From contig UQLZ01000036.1 in assembly GCA_900541935.1 (NCBI GenBank), positions 1 to 22,701 of the forward strand: a DNA stretch of 22,701 nt, given 5' to 3'. Shown in pieces: positions 8,434 through 15,785 of this stretch. Every line of letters begins with the position of its first letter. Within the stretch, counting starts at the first letter, position 1. The translations under genes and the position numbers were made by a program. The DNA comes from an uncultured Prevotellaceae bacterium. GTDB lineage: Bacteria; Bacteroidota; Bacteroidia; Bacteroidales; Muribaculaceae. The notes under the pieces are model-generated. The model was not told the DNA's origin and searched no databases. It saw only the letters and a list, made by a program, of their open reading frames with translations.

Positions 8434-8460
8434 GCCAAATTATATGGTTATCCCCACTAA
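8416..8460 (+). pseudogene. Second ISAon1/ISL3-type transposase tail
   Basis: The frame GTC ACA AAT TTC CGT ATT GCC and onward reads VTNFRIAKLYGYPH and stops at TAA (8458-8460). This matches the terminal residues of the remnant at the left edge (GVTDKKFFLFRIAKLYGYTN) but lacks a few codons between VT and FRIAKLYGY. It is a tiny relic, overlapping the direct repeat above. Confidence 0.5.
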
Positions 8461-8525
8461 AAATCTACTGAGCCATGATATCTTATAGTAAACTTTATAG
8501 GTAAGTCAGCGCAATCCGCTAAAAC

Positions 8526-8567
8526 AAAAAACTCTGAAACGCTTGATAATGAAGCATTTCGGAGTTT
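8526..8567 (-). terminator. Intrinsic terminator, probably of a tRNA gene
   Basis: On the minus strand AAACTCCGAAATGCTT (8567-8552) pairs with AAGCGTTTCAGAGTTT (8544-8529), a 16-bp stem with one mismatch and one G-U pair. A 7-nt loop separates the arms and a run of T follows. It lies directly downstream of the tRNA-like 3' end at 8574-8591, as expected for a tRNA terminator. Confidence 0.7.
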
Positions 8568-8573
8568 TGCAGG

Positions 8574-8591
8574 TGGTGCCACCAGGAATCG
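8574..8591 (-). other. tRNA 3'-end fragment, candidate attachment site
   Basis: The minus strand reads CGATTCCTGGTGGCACCA. This fits the end of a tRNA gene: the last T-loop bases CGATT, T-stem strand CCTGG, acceptor strand TGGCACC, and discriminator A. Upstream of it the sequence (AGAAAGATTA) no longer fits a T-arm, so there is no complete tRNA here. The fragment plus the following terminator is what remains when an integrase recombines in a tRNA 3' end: the intact tRNA would be at the other end of the element, beyond the right edge. A host tRNA with acceptor 5' strand GGTGCCA is predicted (tRNA-Phe is my guess). From here to 8897 I see no gene. Confidence 0.55.
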
Positions 8592-8897
8592 TAATCTTTC
8601 TCCAAGTGGCTCTATATCATCACTTTTCAGAATCGCCTCAACAGCAATCTCCTCCTATTGCTCCACCGCTGGACTTCTGCGTTCTGCGCATCGTGGAAGC
8701 GGATGATTTCGTGTGGCAAAGGTACAACTTTAGGGTGAGAAATCGAAAGGATTAGGGTATTATATTTATGAATCTCGTCAAAATTCACGAAAAGCTTTAG
8801 TCAAGCTGACAAAATCAAGTAATTGTTATCGTTGGGATATCTTTATGTGATTTTGTTTGCCCTTTTCGTAATTATTCTACAGATATTATTATTATAA

Positions 8898-8929
8898 TTT
8901 GCACACAACGGATTTTATTGGTATTTTTG
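8898..8929 (+). promoter_or_regulatory. Bacteroidales-type promoter for the rloA-rloB operon
   Basis: TTTG (8898-8901), 20 bases, then TATTTTTG (8922-8929) fully match the TTTG-N19-21-TAnnTTTG consensus. Start of transcription near 8936 supports the ATG at 8959 as the rloA start and excludes the upstream TTG at 8899. Confidence 0.75.
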
Positions 8930-8958
8930 CGGCATACAACATAGTAAAGTCAACGATT

Positions 8959-10257
8959 ATGATAGCAGAGTTCAGTGTTGAGAATTTCTTCTCCATTAAA
9001 TCACCTCAAAAGATAAGTTTTGAACCTTCGTCAGACACCTTTATGTCTGATGAGTATTCGTGTGAAGTTAAGGATGGGGTTAGATTGCTGAAAGTGGGCA
9101 TCATCTATGGTGCCAATGCTTCCGGCAAAACCAACATATTAAATGCCATTGAGTTTTTCAGAATGTTAGTTCTGAGAATGCCGAAAGACCGCAATGAAAA
9201 GACAAGGGTTGTCCCCTTTATGTTGGATGACACGTCAAGAAACGAAATGACAAAGATGTCAATGAGTTTCTATATCAATCAATCAAAGTACATCCTCAGC
9301 TTTGAATTGGATGCAAAATACATCTATTCCGAGACGTTGATTGTGTATGACTCTATCCGCCCGACAAAATTGTATAGTCGCAGTTATGATGCAGAAACAG
9401 ACTTTACAACCATTGATTTTGGGGGCAATTTGAAGCTGACAAAGAAAAGCCAAGACGTGATTTCCGGCAATACAATAAATAATTGCAGTGTACTGGCTGC
9501 ATTCGGTAAAAGCAATGTGGAACGTACACGACTGAATGATGTGTACGATTATTTCGCAAATCAAGTAAAGGATGTCTTGGCTCCCGGTATGTTGCTTTCG
9601 GGATATGTAAAATCTCGCTTGGACAAAGACGAGAATGGAGACTTAAAGAATTTCATCTTGAACTTCCTGAAGGCTTCCGATTTCAATATAGAAGACGTTA
9701 TCTTGCATGAAAAGGAGGAACTGATTACTCCGGAATTAGAACAGCTTATCCAAAATGCCCCTATCGGTAATGAAGCAAAAGCCGAGATGCTCCGAAAGGG
9801 CAAAATCACAAATACGGAACTGACCTTCAAGCATAAGGCCGGAGACAACCTATATGATTTATCAGAGGAATACGAGTCCAACGGCACTATGCGATTTATG
9901 GGACTGGCTGTGATCCTTAATTTTCTATTAAAAACCAATCGATTTGTGCCTATTGATGAGGTGGAGACGAGCATTCATTACGAGCTACTTGCTTACTTTC
10001 TGAAAGTATTCTTGGCAAACAGCGAAAGAACATCCCAAATGCTGCTGACAACACACGACATCAATCTTCTTAATGAGGATTTCATCCGTCGTGATACGAT
10101 ATGGTTCACTGATAAGGACGAACTTGGTGAAACCAAGATTGTACGACTTTCCAACTTGGGATTGCATAAGAACTTATCTCCGTATAATGCCTACAAGCAA
10201 GGAAAATTGGTAAAACTGCCGTTCCTCGGTAGTCAGTATATCAACTTAAATGACTAA
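8959..10257 (+). CDS. rloA: RloA/AbiLi-type AAA ATPase
   Basis: 432 residues from the ATG at 8959 (MIAEFSVENFFSIKSPQKIS, the usual N-terminus of these ATPases). Walker A is GANASGKTN at 51-59. A signature-like SNGTMRF lies at about 307-313, Walker B PIDEVETSIH at 331-340, and the H-loop-like TTHDINLLN follows at 364-372. This is the ABC/SMC-like ATPase pattern of OLD-type and AbiL ATPases. Its stop overlaps the start of rloB by 8 bp, so the two are translationally coupled. In AbiL of Lactococcus and in the RloA-RloB pairs found near restriction systems, the ATPase is thought to control a toxic or nucleolytic partner during phage infection; the same role is inferred here. Confidence 0.85.
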   Translation: MIAEFSVENFFSIKSPQKISFEPSSDTFMSDEYSCEVKDGVRLLKVGIIYGANASGKTNILNAIEFFRMLVLRMPKDRNEKTRVVPFMLDDTSRNEMTKMSMSFYINQSKYILSFELDAKYIYSETLIVYDSIRPTKLYSRSYDAETDFTTIDFGGNLKLTKKSQDVISGNTINNCSVLAAFGKSNVERTRLNDVYDYFANQVKDVLAPGMLLSGYVKSRLDKDENGDLKNFILNFLKASDFNIEDVILHEKEELITPELEQLIQNAPIGNEAKAEMLRKGKITNTELTFKHKAGDNLYDLSEEYESNGTMRFMGLAVILNFLLKTNRFVPIDEVETSIHYELLAYFLKVFLANSERTSQMLLTTHDINLLNEDFIRRDTIWFTDKDELGETKIVRLSNLGLHKNLSPYNAYKQGKLVKLPFLGSQYINLND

Positions 10258-10876
10258 TGATATGAGGCGAACTGTAACAAAGAGTATTGCCATCATAGGT
10301 GAGGGGGAAACGGAATGGTTCTATTTCGATTCTCTAAGGATTGCGTGTCGCTACCCATTCAAGGTTGCACCGGATTTTCCACAGCACAGCGACATCAATC
10401 ATATTCTAAAGTTGGTTGAATCATATTTGAGCAAGCAATACGATTACATTGTATGTCTGTTCGATATGGATAGACTCTATCAGTATCCTTCTGAAATGCA
10501 ACAGTACCAGCGAGCAAAGAAGAAATATGCAGCAAAGAAGTATGCCGGAAAGGTGTTGTTCATAGAAACGAACCCATGCACGGAATTTTGGTTCTTGCTC
10601 CACTTCCTGCCTAATGTGGTTTGTCGCCGGTATGAGAGCTATGACCAACTGCTTCCTGAATTGCAGAAGTATATGCCGGGCTACGAGAAAACCAAGCGAT
10701 ACTTCATACGCACCAACCTCTACAAATACTTAACGGAGAACGGCGACTTAGAACGAGCAATGTCAAACTCAGAAAAGCTGTGCCAACTCTGTCATGATTC
10801 GCCGGAGGATTTGAAGGCGTATTCGGAGATACATGAGGTAATAGAATTATTAAATAAATCCAAATTTTCATACTAA
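10250..10876 (+). CDS. rloB: RloB/AbiLii-type protein with TOPRIM-like motifs
   Basis: 208 residues, the normal RloB length. The N-terminus has IIGEGETEWFYFDSL (glutamates at about 20 and 22) and CLFDMDRL (Asp72, Asp74). These acidic clusters fit a TOPRIM-like metal-binding nuclease fold. The family-specific ETNPCTEFWFLLHF follows at about 106-119. The ATG at 10250 lies within the last codons of rloA; a second ATG at 10262 is an alternative. It is the presumed effector of the RloA-RloB pair. The next gene starts 2 bp after its stop. Confidence 0.85.
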   Translation: MTNDMRRTVTKSIAIIGEGETEWFYFDSLRIACRYPFKVAPDFPQHSDINHILKLVESYLSKQYDYIVCLFDMDRLYQYPSEMQQYQRAKKKYAAKKYAGKVLFIETNPCTEFWFLLHFLPNVVCRRYESYDQLLPELQKYMPGYEKTKRYFIRTNLYKYLTENGDLERAMSNSEKLCQLCHDSPEDLKAYSEIHEVIELLNKSKFSY

Positions 10877-10878
10877 AC

Positions 10879-12477
10879 ATGGCGAAAAGTAGAAATTTTT
10901 CTGTTTTTCTACTGAAAGACGGATTCAATGCACAGGACTCATTAAAGGAAGATAACCATCTAATACTTATAGAGGAAAAGGACACCCGTATCCCTGCAGG
11001 AGGTATCATATATTACGGGCAGAACCCTATAAAAACGCCTTGGTGGAAAGAGTATTGGGGAATAAGCCAAGAACTACGACAGACTTCCGTAAGTGCAATA
11101 GTATTCTTGCCTATTAATAATAGGTGGTTTGCCTTAACTTTTGGAGCCAGTTATCATAATCTAAAGGAGAACTCTTATGAATATGACTTTGGTCTTAGGA
11201 CAACTTTAAATGCATTAGACCCTGAGAAAATCAAATCTACAGATTTGTTGATGCCTGAAACAGCCAAAAGACAACGGATACAAATTCCCAACGCCTCAAA
11301 TTTGACATATTTTGATTTTAATACCGATGATTCCATAGTCAAGCGATTAACGGGAGCAGTAAAAGAAGAATATAAAGACTTACTGCGTAATGCTACAGGT
11401 TCGAGTAGTCTTCGGTTTGCTACAACATGTGAAGCAACAGGCTTGACGGAATTATGTTCATGTTTATTGGATATTTATCTACGAAGAGATTATGAGGCTT
11501 CATTTCCAGACCTCCATAATATTACTCCGATTAAAGATCCTGATTTAATAACTTCTCTTGAAGAACAACTTTTGACAGCTTTTAGAGATGAATCTATGAG
11601 CCTTACGTTAGGAATACCTGATATTGTTGACTACTCAACAAACTTCAAAGTAAGATATCGGGGTGCGAGCAAACAATCAAAAGAATATGAAGATGTGTTT
11701 ATTGGTAATTATAGGGAGTATCTTCATGAACGTCAAATAACTGTCGATGAGACTTCATACTTCACAAAACACTCATTATGTATTTTAGATGAAGATGGAA
11801 AAGTCTTACAATCGTTCTCGATATATAAGGCTCTATTATTCGATTGCATACTTAATGATAAAACATATCATCTTTGTGAGGGCTGTTGGTATGAGATTAG
11901 TACAAATTTTATTGAAAAGTTAAAAACGGAACTGGATCCCATATTTGCCGATGCACATGATGTATTATGTGAATGCAATCAAAAAAGGGAGGATGACTAT
12001 AATAAAGAAGTGCAAAATCGCTCTCCAAAAGTTTTCAATGTTTATTGTCTAGACAAAAGCTCTATTGCTCCACAAGGACAGCGTGGCGTAGAACCATGTG
12101 ATTTGATTGCAATCAAAAACAATATGGCCGAGCTTATACATAATAAAATATCAACTCGATCCGCCAATTTAAGCCACTTGTTCAATCAAGGAGTTAATTC
12201 GGTAGAACTTCTTCGTCAAAATGTAGAAGCAAGAAATAAATTAAAAGAATTGGTTGGACACGATCCTTCTTTAGAAGCAAAAATCAATGACGACCAATAC
12301 CAAGTAACATACGGAATTATCTCTAACAAGAGAAGGGAATTAAAATCAGATGCGTTGCCACTATTTTCCCGCATAAGTCTTCTTCGTTGTATCAAGATAC
12401 TTAGACTAATGAAAGTTCCCACTACTGTGTTTCTTGTTAAAGACAATGTTGACAGAAAACAATTAAACGAAGATTAA
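10879..12477 (+). CDS. TIGR04141/DUF6119 family protein, third gene of the rloAB operon
   Basis: 532 residues, about the usual size. The start (FSVFLLKDGFNAQDSL), the early YYGQNPIKTPWWKEY, WFALTFG at 83-89 and YDFGLRTTLNALDPEKIKST at 102-121 follow the pattern of the TIGR04141 sporadically distributed family, which is often seen in defence islands. No known catalytic motif is visible and no membrane segment. It starts 2 bp after rloB, so it is in the same transcript. The sequence is visibly more AT-rich than rloA and rloB, which suggests a separate origin. The molecular function is unknown; a phage-defence role is inferred from context. Confidence 0.8.
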   Translation: MAKSRNFSVFLLKDGFNAQDSLKEDNHLILIEEKDTRIPAGGIIYYGQNPIKTPWWKEYWGISQELRQTSVSAIVFLPINNRWFALTFGASYHNLKENSYEYDFGLRTTLNALDPEKIKSTDLLMPETAKRQRIQIPNASNLTYFDFNTDDSIVKRLTGAVKEEYKDLLRNATGSSSLRFATTCEATGLTELCSCLLDIYLRRDYEASFPDLHNITPIKDPDLITSLEEQLLTAFRDESMSLTLGIPDIVDYSTNFKVRYRGASKQSKEYEDVFIGNYREYLHERQITVDETSYFTKHSLCILDEDGKVLQSFSIYKALLFDCILNDKTYHLCEGCWYEISTNFIEKLKTELDPIFADAHDVLCECNQKREDDYNKEVQNRSPKVFNVYCLDKSSIAPQGQRGVEPCDLIAIKNNMAELIHNKISTRSANLSHLFNQGVNSVELLRQNVEARNKLKELVGHDPSLEAKINDDQYQVTYGIISNKRRELKSDALPLFSRISLLRCIKILRLMKVPTTVFLVKDNVDRKQLNED

Positions 12478-12504
12478 TCTCCCAAAAGTTTGGCAGTCAT
12501 AAAA

Positions 12505-12546
12505 AAGAGTCCAATCAACCCAATTTAGAGTAATGATTGGACTCTT
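12505..12546. terminator. Bidirectional intrinsic terminator
   Basis: AAGAGTCCAATCA (12505-12517) and its perfect reverse complement (12534-12546) form a 13-bp stem with a 16-nt loop. A-rich sequence before it gives a T-run on the minus strand (TTTTTT), and CTTAGTTT follows on the plus strand. It sits between the convergent ends of the TIGR04141 gene and the RhuM gene. Confidence 0.82.
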
Positions 12547-12600
12547 CTTAGTTTAATAGCACAATAATAATTGTGCACATATTTTTCTTTCTATAAAGAC

Positions 12601-13599
12601 TTAGTTTGGATTATTATCGTTCTTGTTCTTTAATTTCTTGATTTCCTTGTCAAAATCGCTTTCGAGCAGTTCCATTTCGCGCTTGCGATAGATTTCGAAC
12701 TCCTTTTCGGCCTTCTCAATCGCTTGCTTGTGCGAGATATTTCCTTTGCCTATCAGCACCTTCCGCTTGTGAGCGATAATTTGGTTGTCCAAAGCTTCTA
12801 TCCAATCTTTCATCGTCATGGGATTCATTTCCAATGCTTGGAACTCTGCAAAGTCCAAGAAGCCGGAAACAAGCAGACTCAGACGCTGGAGTTCAATCTC
12901 AGACAAGTAGTTCTTGGCAATCTTCACATCGTCCTTAGTCACATAGTTGCCCTTGAAGTTGGTCATGCCCACAAACGGCTTTTCGTTATCCACACGATTG
13001 TAGATAACTTCGGCCGCTGTATTCTCGTGAACAGCATAATGCAACTTGTTTTGTACGGTGGCAAAGAACATCTTTGTCATTTCATCCCGCGGGTCATAAT
13101 CCGTGGCTGTGGCGTATATGTCCGTGACCTGCTGGTAGAAGTTACGTTCACTGCTACGAATATCCCGGATGCGTTGCAGTAACTCACGGAAATATCGGTT
13201 TCCACCTTGCTTCAACCGCTCATCATCCATCGCAAATCCTTTTTGGATATACTCATGAAGTCGTTGTGTTGCCCAACGGCGAAAACGGGTTGCGACCTGA
13301 GACTGCACACGATAGCCCAAAGCGATAACCATGTCAAGATTGTAGTGCAACACGCTGCGCTGCACTTGACGCTTGCCCTCCTGCCGAACTGTCAAGAAAT
13401 CCTTTACAGTTCGATTGGGGTCTAACTCACCATCCTTTAAGATGTTGTCAATGTGCTGGCTTATGTTCTGTTTCGTAGTACAATAAATCTCCGCCAACTG
13501 GTTTTGTGTCAACCACAAGTCTTCGTCCGCAAAGCGCACCGACACACGAGTTACCTCGTCATCATCTTGATAGAGTATTATTTTGTTTTCTTCTGCCAT
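12601..13599 (-). CDS. RhuM family protein, last gene of the defence operon
   Basis: 332 residues, full length for RhuM. The N-terminal half has DEDLWLTQNQLAEIYCTTKQ, NISQHIDNILKDGELD, TVRQEGKRQVQRSVLHYNLD and ALGYRVQSQVATRFRRWA, the DNA-binding Bro-N-like block shared by RhuM proteins. The C-terminal half has ERNFYQQVTDIYATATDYDP and ends in a charged coiled-coil-like segment. It starts 3 bp after the stop of the nucleoid-associated protein gene. RhuM genes are often found inside restriction-modification loci, but their activity is not known. Unlike the RhuM at 6048 it has no Fic domain. Confidence 0.85.
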   Translation of the reverse strand: MAEENKIILYQDDDEVTRVSVRFADEDLWLTQNQLAEIYCTTKQNISQHIDNILKDGELDPNRTVKDFLTVRQEGKRQVQRSVLHYNLDMVIALGYRVQSQVATRFRRWATQRLHEYIQKGFAMDDERLKQGGNRYFRELLQRIRDIRSSERNFYQQVTDIYATATDYDPRDEMTKMFFATVQNKLHYAVHENTAAEVIYNRVDNEKPFVGMTNFKGNYVTKDDVKIAKNYLSEIELQRLSLLVSGFLDFAEFQALEMNPMTMKDWIEALDNQIIAHKRKVLIGKGNISHKQAIEKAEKEFEIYRKREMELLESDFDKEIKKLKNKNDNNPN

Positions 13600-13602
13600 A
13601 GA

Positions 13603-14637
13603 TCATTTTTCCTCTTTAAAGAACAACTGATAATAATACATTCCTCGTTCTTCATCATATCCCCGTTCAATATATTGCTCACCTCCATGAATATTAATGT
13701 CAAAGTTTCTATCAAGTTTAATCGTAGTCATTGTACCTGCAAATCGACGTTTTATCGCAGAAGATGCCGTTTCAAAAGTATCATCAATCTTAATATCTCG
13801 TTCTTTTTGAAATGCCTCTTTATATTGTTTAAAATCAGAGACTAATTCAGGGGTTTCAAAAACTTGTTTTGCAAAGGTATCAACATTAACAGACTCCTCT
13901 TTTAAAGCTTCAACACTTCTATTCATATATGTTGCCTTCGCTACCTTTCCATTTTCATCAGGTAATTGAGAGACAAAACTCTTACATAACGAAAGCATGT
14001 TTTGGGTTTGATTAAAGCTATCCTTTCTTGGACGTACATGCAGGAAGTCCTCTATCCAATACTTTGCCTCCGTACCTTTATTGGTGTTATCAACAATAGC
14101 AACCACATAACCATATTCTTTTTCAATATTGAAAATCAGACATCCTTTATCAAGTTTGTTAATGTTTATACCAGTTTCACTTTCTATTTCAAAGCCCTCT
14201 TCTTTAGGATAAATCTTCAAGAACGTATCTTTGTTCTCAGATTTAAAAATGCCTACTGCATCTACCTTTTGTTGGTCTATGATACAATTCTTAAAATAGA
14301 CAACATAAAATTCCCCCATTTTAATTTTGGGATGTGTGCTATGATCATACAAATGCTTTGCGAGATTTACAGACTGTTCATGTAGACTTTCTGGAAAAGC
14401 AAAAATCCTTGAGCAATAGTGGAATGTTTCGTTTAATGAAAGATTGCTGCTATGGTAAAATGTATACAATTCGTCAGTATCAAAAGAACTTATAAAATAT
14501 CTTAGAAGAGTATTTTCAAGACCTTCTGGTACAATTAATTCCTTTTTTGAGAATTTGATACCCTCATCTGCAATTTTGTTCCCTACTATGTGTAAGCAAA
14601 TAGACTTTACTGTTGTATCCAAATATGAGACTTTCAT
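13603..14637 (-). CDS. Nucleoid-associated protein, NdpA/YejK type
   Basis: 344 residues, fitting the 37-kDa nucleoid-associated protein family (PF04245). Supporting blocks are GIKFSKKELIVPEGLENTLL near the N-terminus, KMGEFYVVYFKNCIIDQQKV and DAVGIFKSENKDTFLKIYP in the middle, and KGTEAKYWIEDFLHVRPRKD about two-thirds along. The family binds bacterial DNA; E. coli YejK contacts nucleoid and topoisomerases. Its start overlaps the stop of the small unknown gene by 4 bp, so it is coupled in the operon. The coding sequence is AT-rich, unlike the following rhuM. Its use inside a defence operon, perhaps as DNA sensor or chromosome protector, is an inference. Confidence 0.78.
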   Translation of the reverse strand: MKVSYLDTTVKSICLHIVGNKIADEGIKFSKKELIVPEGLENTLLRYFISSFDTDELYTFYHSSNLSLNETFHYCSRIFAFPESLHEQSVNLAKHLYDHSTHPKIKMGEFYVVYFKNCIIDQQKVDAVGIFKSENKDTFLKIYPKEEGFEIESETGININKLDKGCLIFNIEKEYGYVVAIVDNTNKGTEAKYWIEDFLHVRPRKDSFNQTQNMLSLCKSFVSQLPDENGKVAKATYMNRSVEALKEESVNVDTFAKQVFETPELVSDFKQYKEAFQKERDIKIDDTFETASSAIKRRFAGTMTTIKLDRNFDINIHGGEQYIERGYDEERGMYYYQLFFKEEK

Positions 14638-14984
14638 TTTTTCTGTTTTTTAAGATAGTCAATAAAGTTACTGTACACCAAGGATTTCTGCTTGTCCATT
14701 TCAGAAAGCAATTGTGACTCTAACTTTTTCTTATCGCGAGGCGGTAATCTGTTATTACTGTTTAAAGAATGTATTGTAATTTCAAATTCTGCATTTTGTC
14801 CCTTTTTATTATAATCAGGGAATCCTAGACAAAGACTTACTGTTCCTTTTTCTCCTTTGTAATTAAAGGAAAAAACAGCATCTATATTCCAAAGTATTAA
14901 TGACTTATGATAAGCTGTTTCTTTCATGAAGAAAGTTTTATCTAAAGCCTCCCCAGAAATCAAAATCTTTTTCATCCGATTCAT
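14634..14984 (-). CDS. Small unknown protein in the defence operon
   Basis: 116 residues from the ATG at 14984, which lies 47 bp inside the upstream gene. Other starts are the ATG at 14975 and the ATG at 14927; the last would avoid the overlap and begin MKETAYHKSLILWNID. No signal peptide or membrane segment. The middle is beta-rich (AVFSFNYKGEKGTVSLCLGF) and the end is a charged helix. It contains GFPDYNK, which also occurs in the C-terminal part of the GapS4a-like protein two genes upstream; with only seven residues this may be chance. I do not recognise a family. Confidence 0.6.
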   Translation of the reverse strand: MNRMKKILISGEALDKTFFMKETAYHKSLILWNIDAVFSFNYKGEKGTVSLCLGFPDYNKKGQNAEFEITIHSLNSNNRLPPRDKKKLESQLLSEMDKQKSLVYSNFIDYLKKQKK

Positions 14985-15783
14985 CCATGATATACCTTCC
15001 GGAAGAGATCCAGTCTCCTCTTAAAAGAGCGCCATTCTCCTCTGGCTTTAGGGATATATCCTTAATATTATCACAAGAAAATATGTCATTTTCCAATCGA
15101 TTTGTAAGACGATAGAAAAACACAAACCTATTTTCATTCGTAAACTCTGAAAATAGAATTTTTTTAGGGGTAGCAGTTTGAGGTATAATTCCTTTTTCTT
15201 TATATCGATTTACCTGAATCTTTAAAATTTCTTCTGCTAATTCTTTTGTTTCTGGAGCGGTGTGAGTAATTCTGACGTGCCCTTTTCCATTGTTATTTAT
15301 AAACTCTATACTGCCATGAAAAACATTCGTTTGTTCATACCATGATTTGTTCATATCATGTCTTTCTATTTCAAAGGCTGCAATAATATGATTTGGATTA
15401 TTGTCTTGTTTGGTAAATAATACGGGGCGACGTAATTTACATGATGGTAAACGTCTTTTAATAAAGTCATCTAATGACACGGAAATAAGTTCGGGATTAA
15501 ATATTTGAGCATCTGTACTCCAAATTATTTCTCTTGAAAATTTTTTCTCGTTGTCCTCTTTTTCAGAAAAAGAATATCGTACTTTATCAAATTCAGACGG
15601 TGACAATAAAAGATTTTGCATCACTGGAACTACAACATCTTTTTCATGATCAAACACAAAAACTCCACGTTCCCGTAATACGTTTAATAAATCAGAAACT
15701 GTTATATATCGTTGGTTAATAAACCCTCTAAGGAATTCACCAAATGGAACGATTTTATTTATGTCTTTATGCGGTGTGTTCAT
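14938..15783 (-). CDS. GapS4b-like defence protein (tentative)
   Basis: 281 residues. Residues 13-43 (PFGEFLRGFINQRYITVSDL, then LNVLRERGVFV) followed by LLLSPSEFD form the N-terminal module I associate with GapS4b-type proteins, where a short helix-turn-helix-like unit precedes a beta-rich body. Further matches by memory are FEIERHDMNKSWYEQT at about 177-192. No clear nuclease motif is visible to me. It begins 2 bp after the GapS4a-like gene, which supports a two-component system, as GAPS4 is a bipartite anti-phage system with interdependent subunits. The C-terminus (KDFDFWGGFR) overlaps the start of the small gene. The family call rests on recall of sequence style, not on a search. Confidence 0.5.
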   Translation of the reverse strand: MNTPHKDINKIVPFGEFLRGFINQRYITVSDLLNVLRERGVFVFDHEKDVVVPVMQNLLLSPSEFDKVRYSFSEKEDNEKKFSREIIWSTDAQIFNPELISVSLDDFIKRRLPSCKLRRPVLFTKQDNNPNHIIAAFEIERHDMNKSWYEQTNVFHGSIEFINNNGKGHVRITHTAPETKELAEEILKIQVNRYKEKGIIPQTATPKKILFSEFTNENRFVFFYRLTNRLENDIFSCDNIKDISLKPEENGALLRGDWISSGRYIMDESDEKDFDFWGGFR

Positions 15784-15785
15784 GA

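Noticed and set aside
8574..8591. Complete tRNA gene
   Set aside because: The sequence upstream on the minus strand does not form T, anticodon or D arms; only the 3' end fits.
8543..8755. 70-codon plus-strand frame near the tRNA scar
   Set aside because: It runs through the terminator and the tRNA-like fragment, has no recognisable protein pattern and no promoter; it is treated as chance.
8899..8958. TTG start at 8899 for rloA
   Set aside because: It falls inside the -33 box of a clear promoter, so it would not be transcribed.
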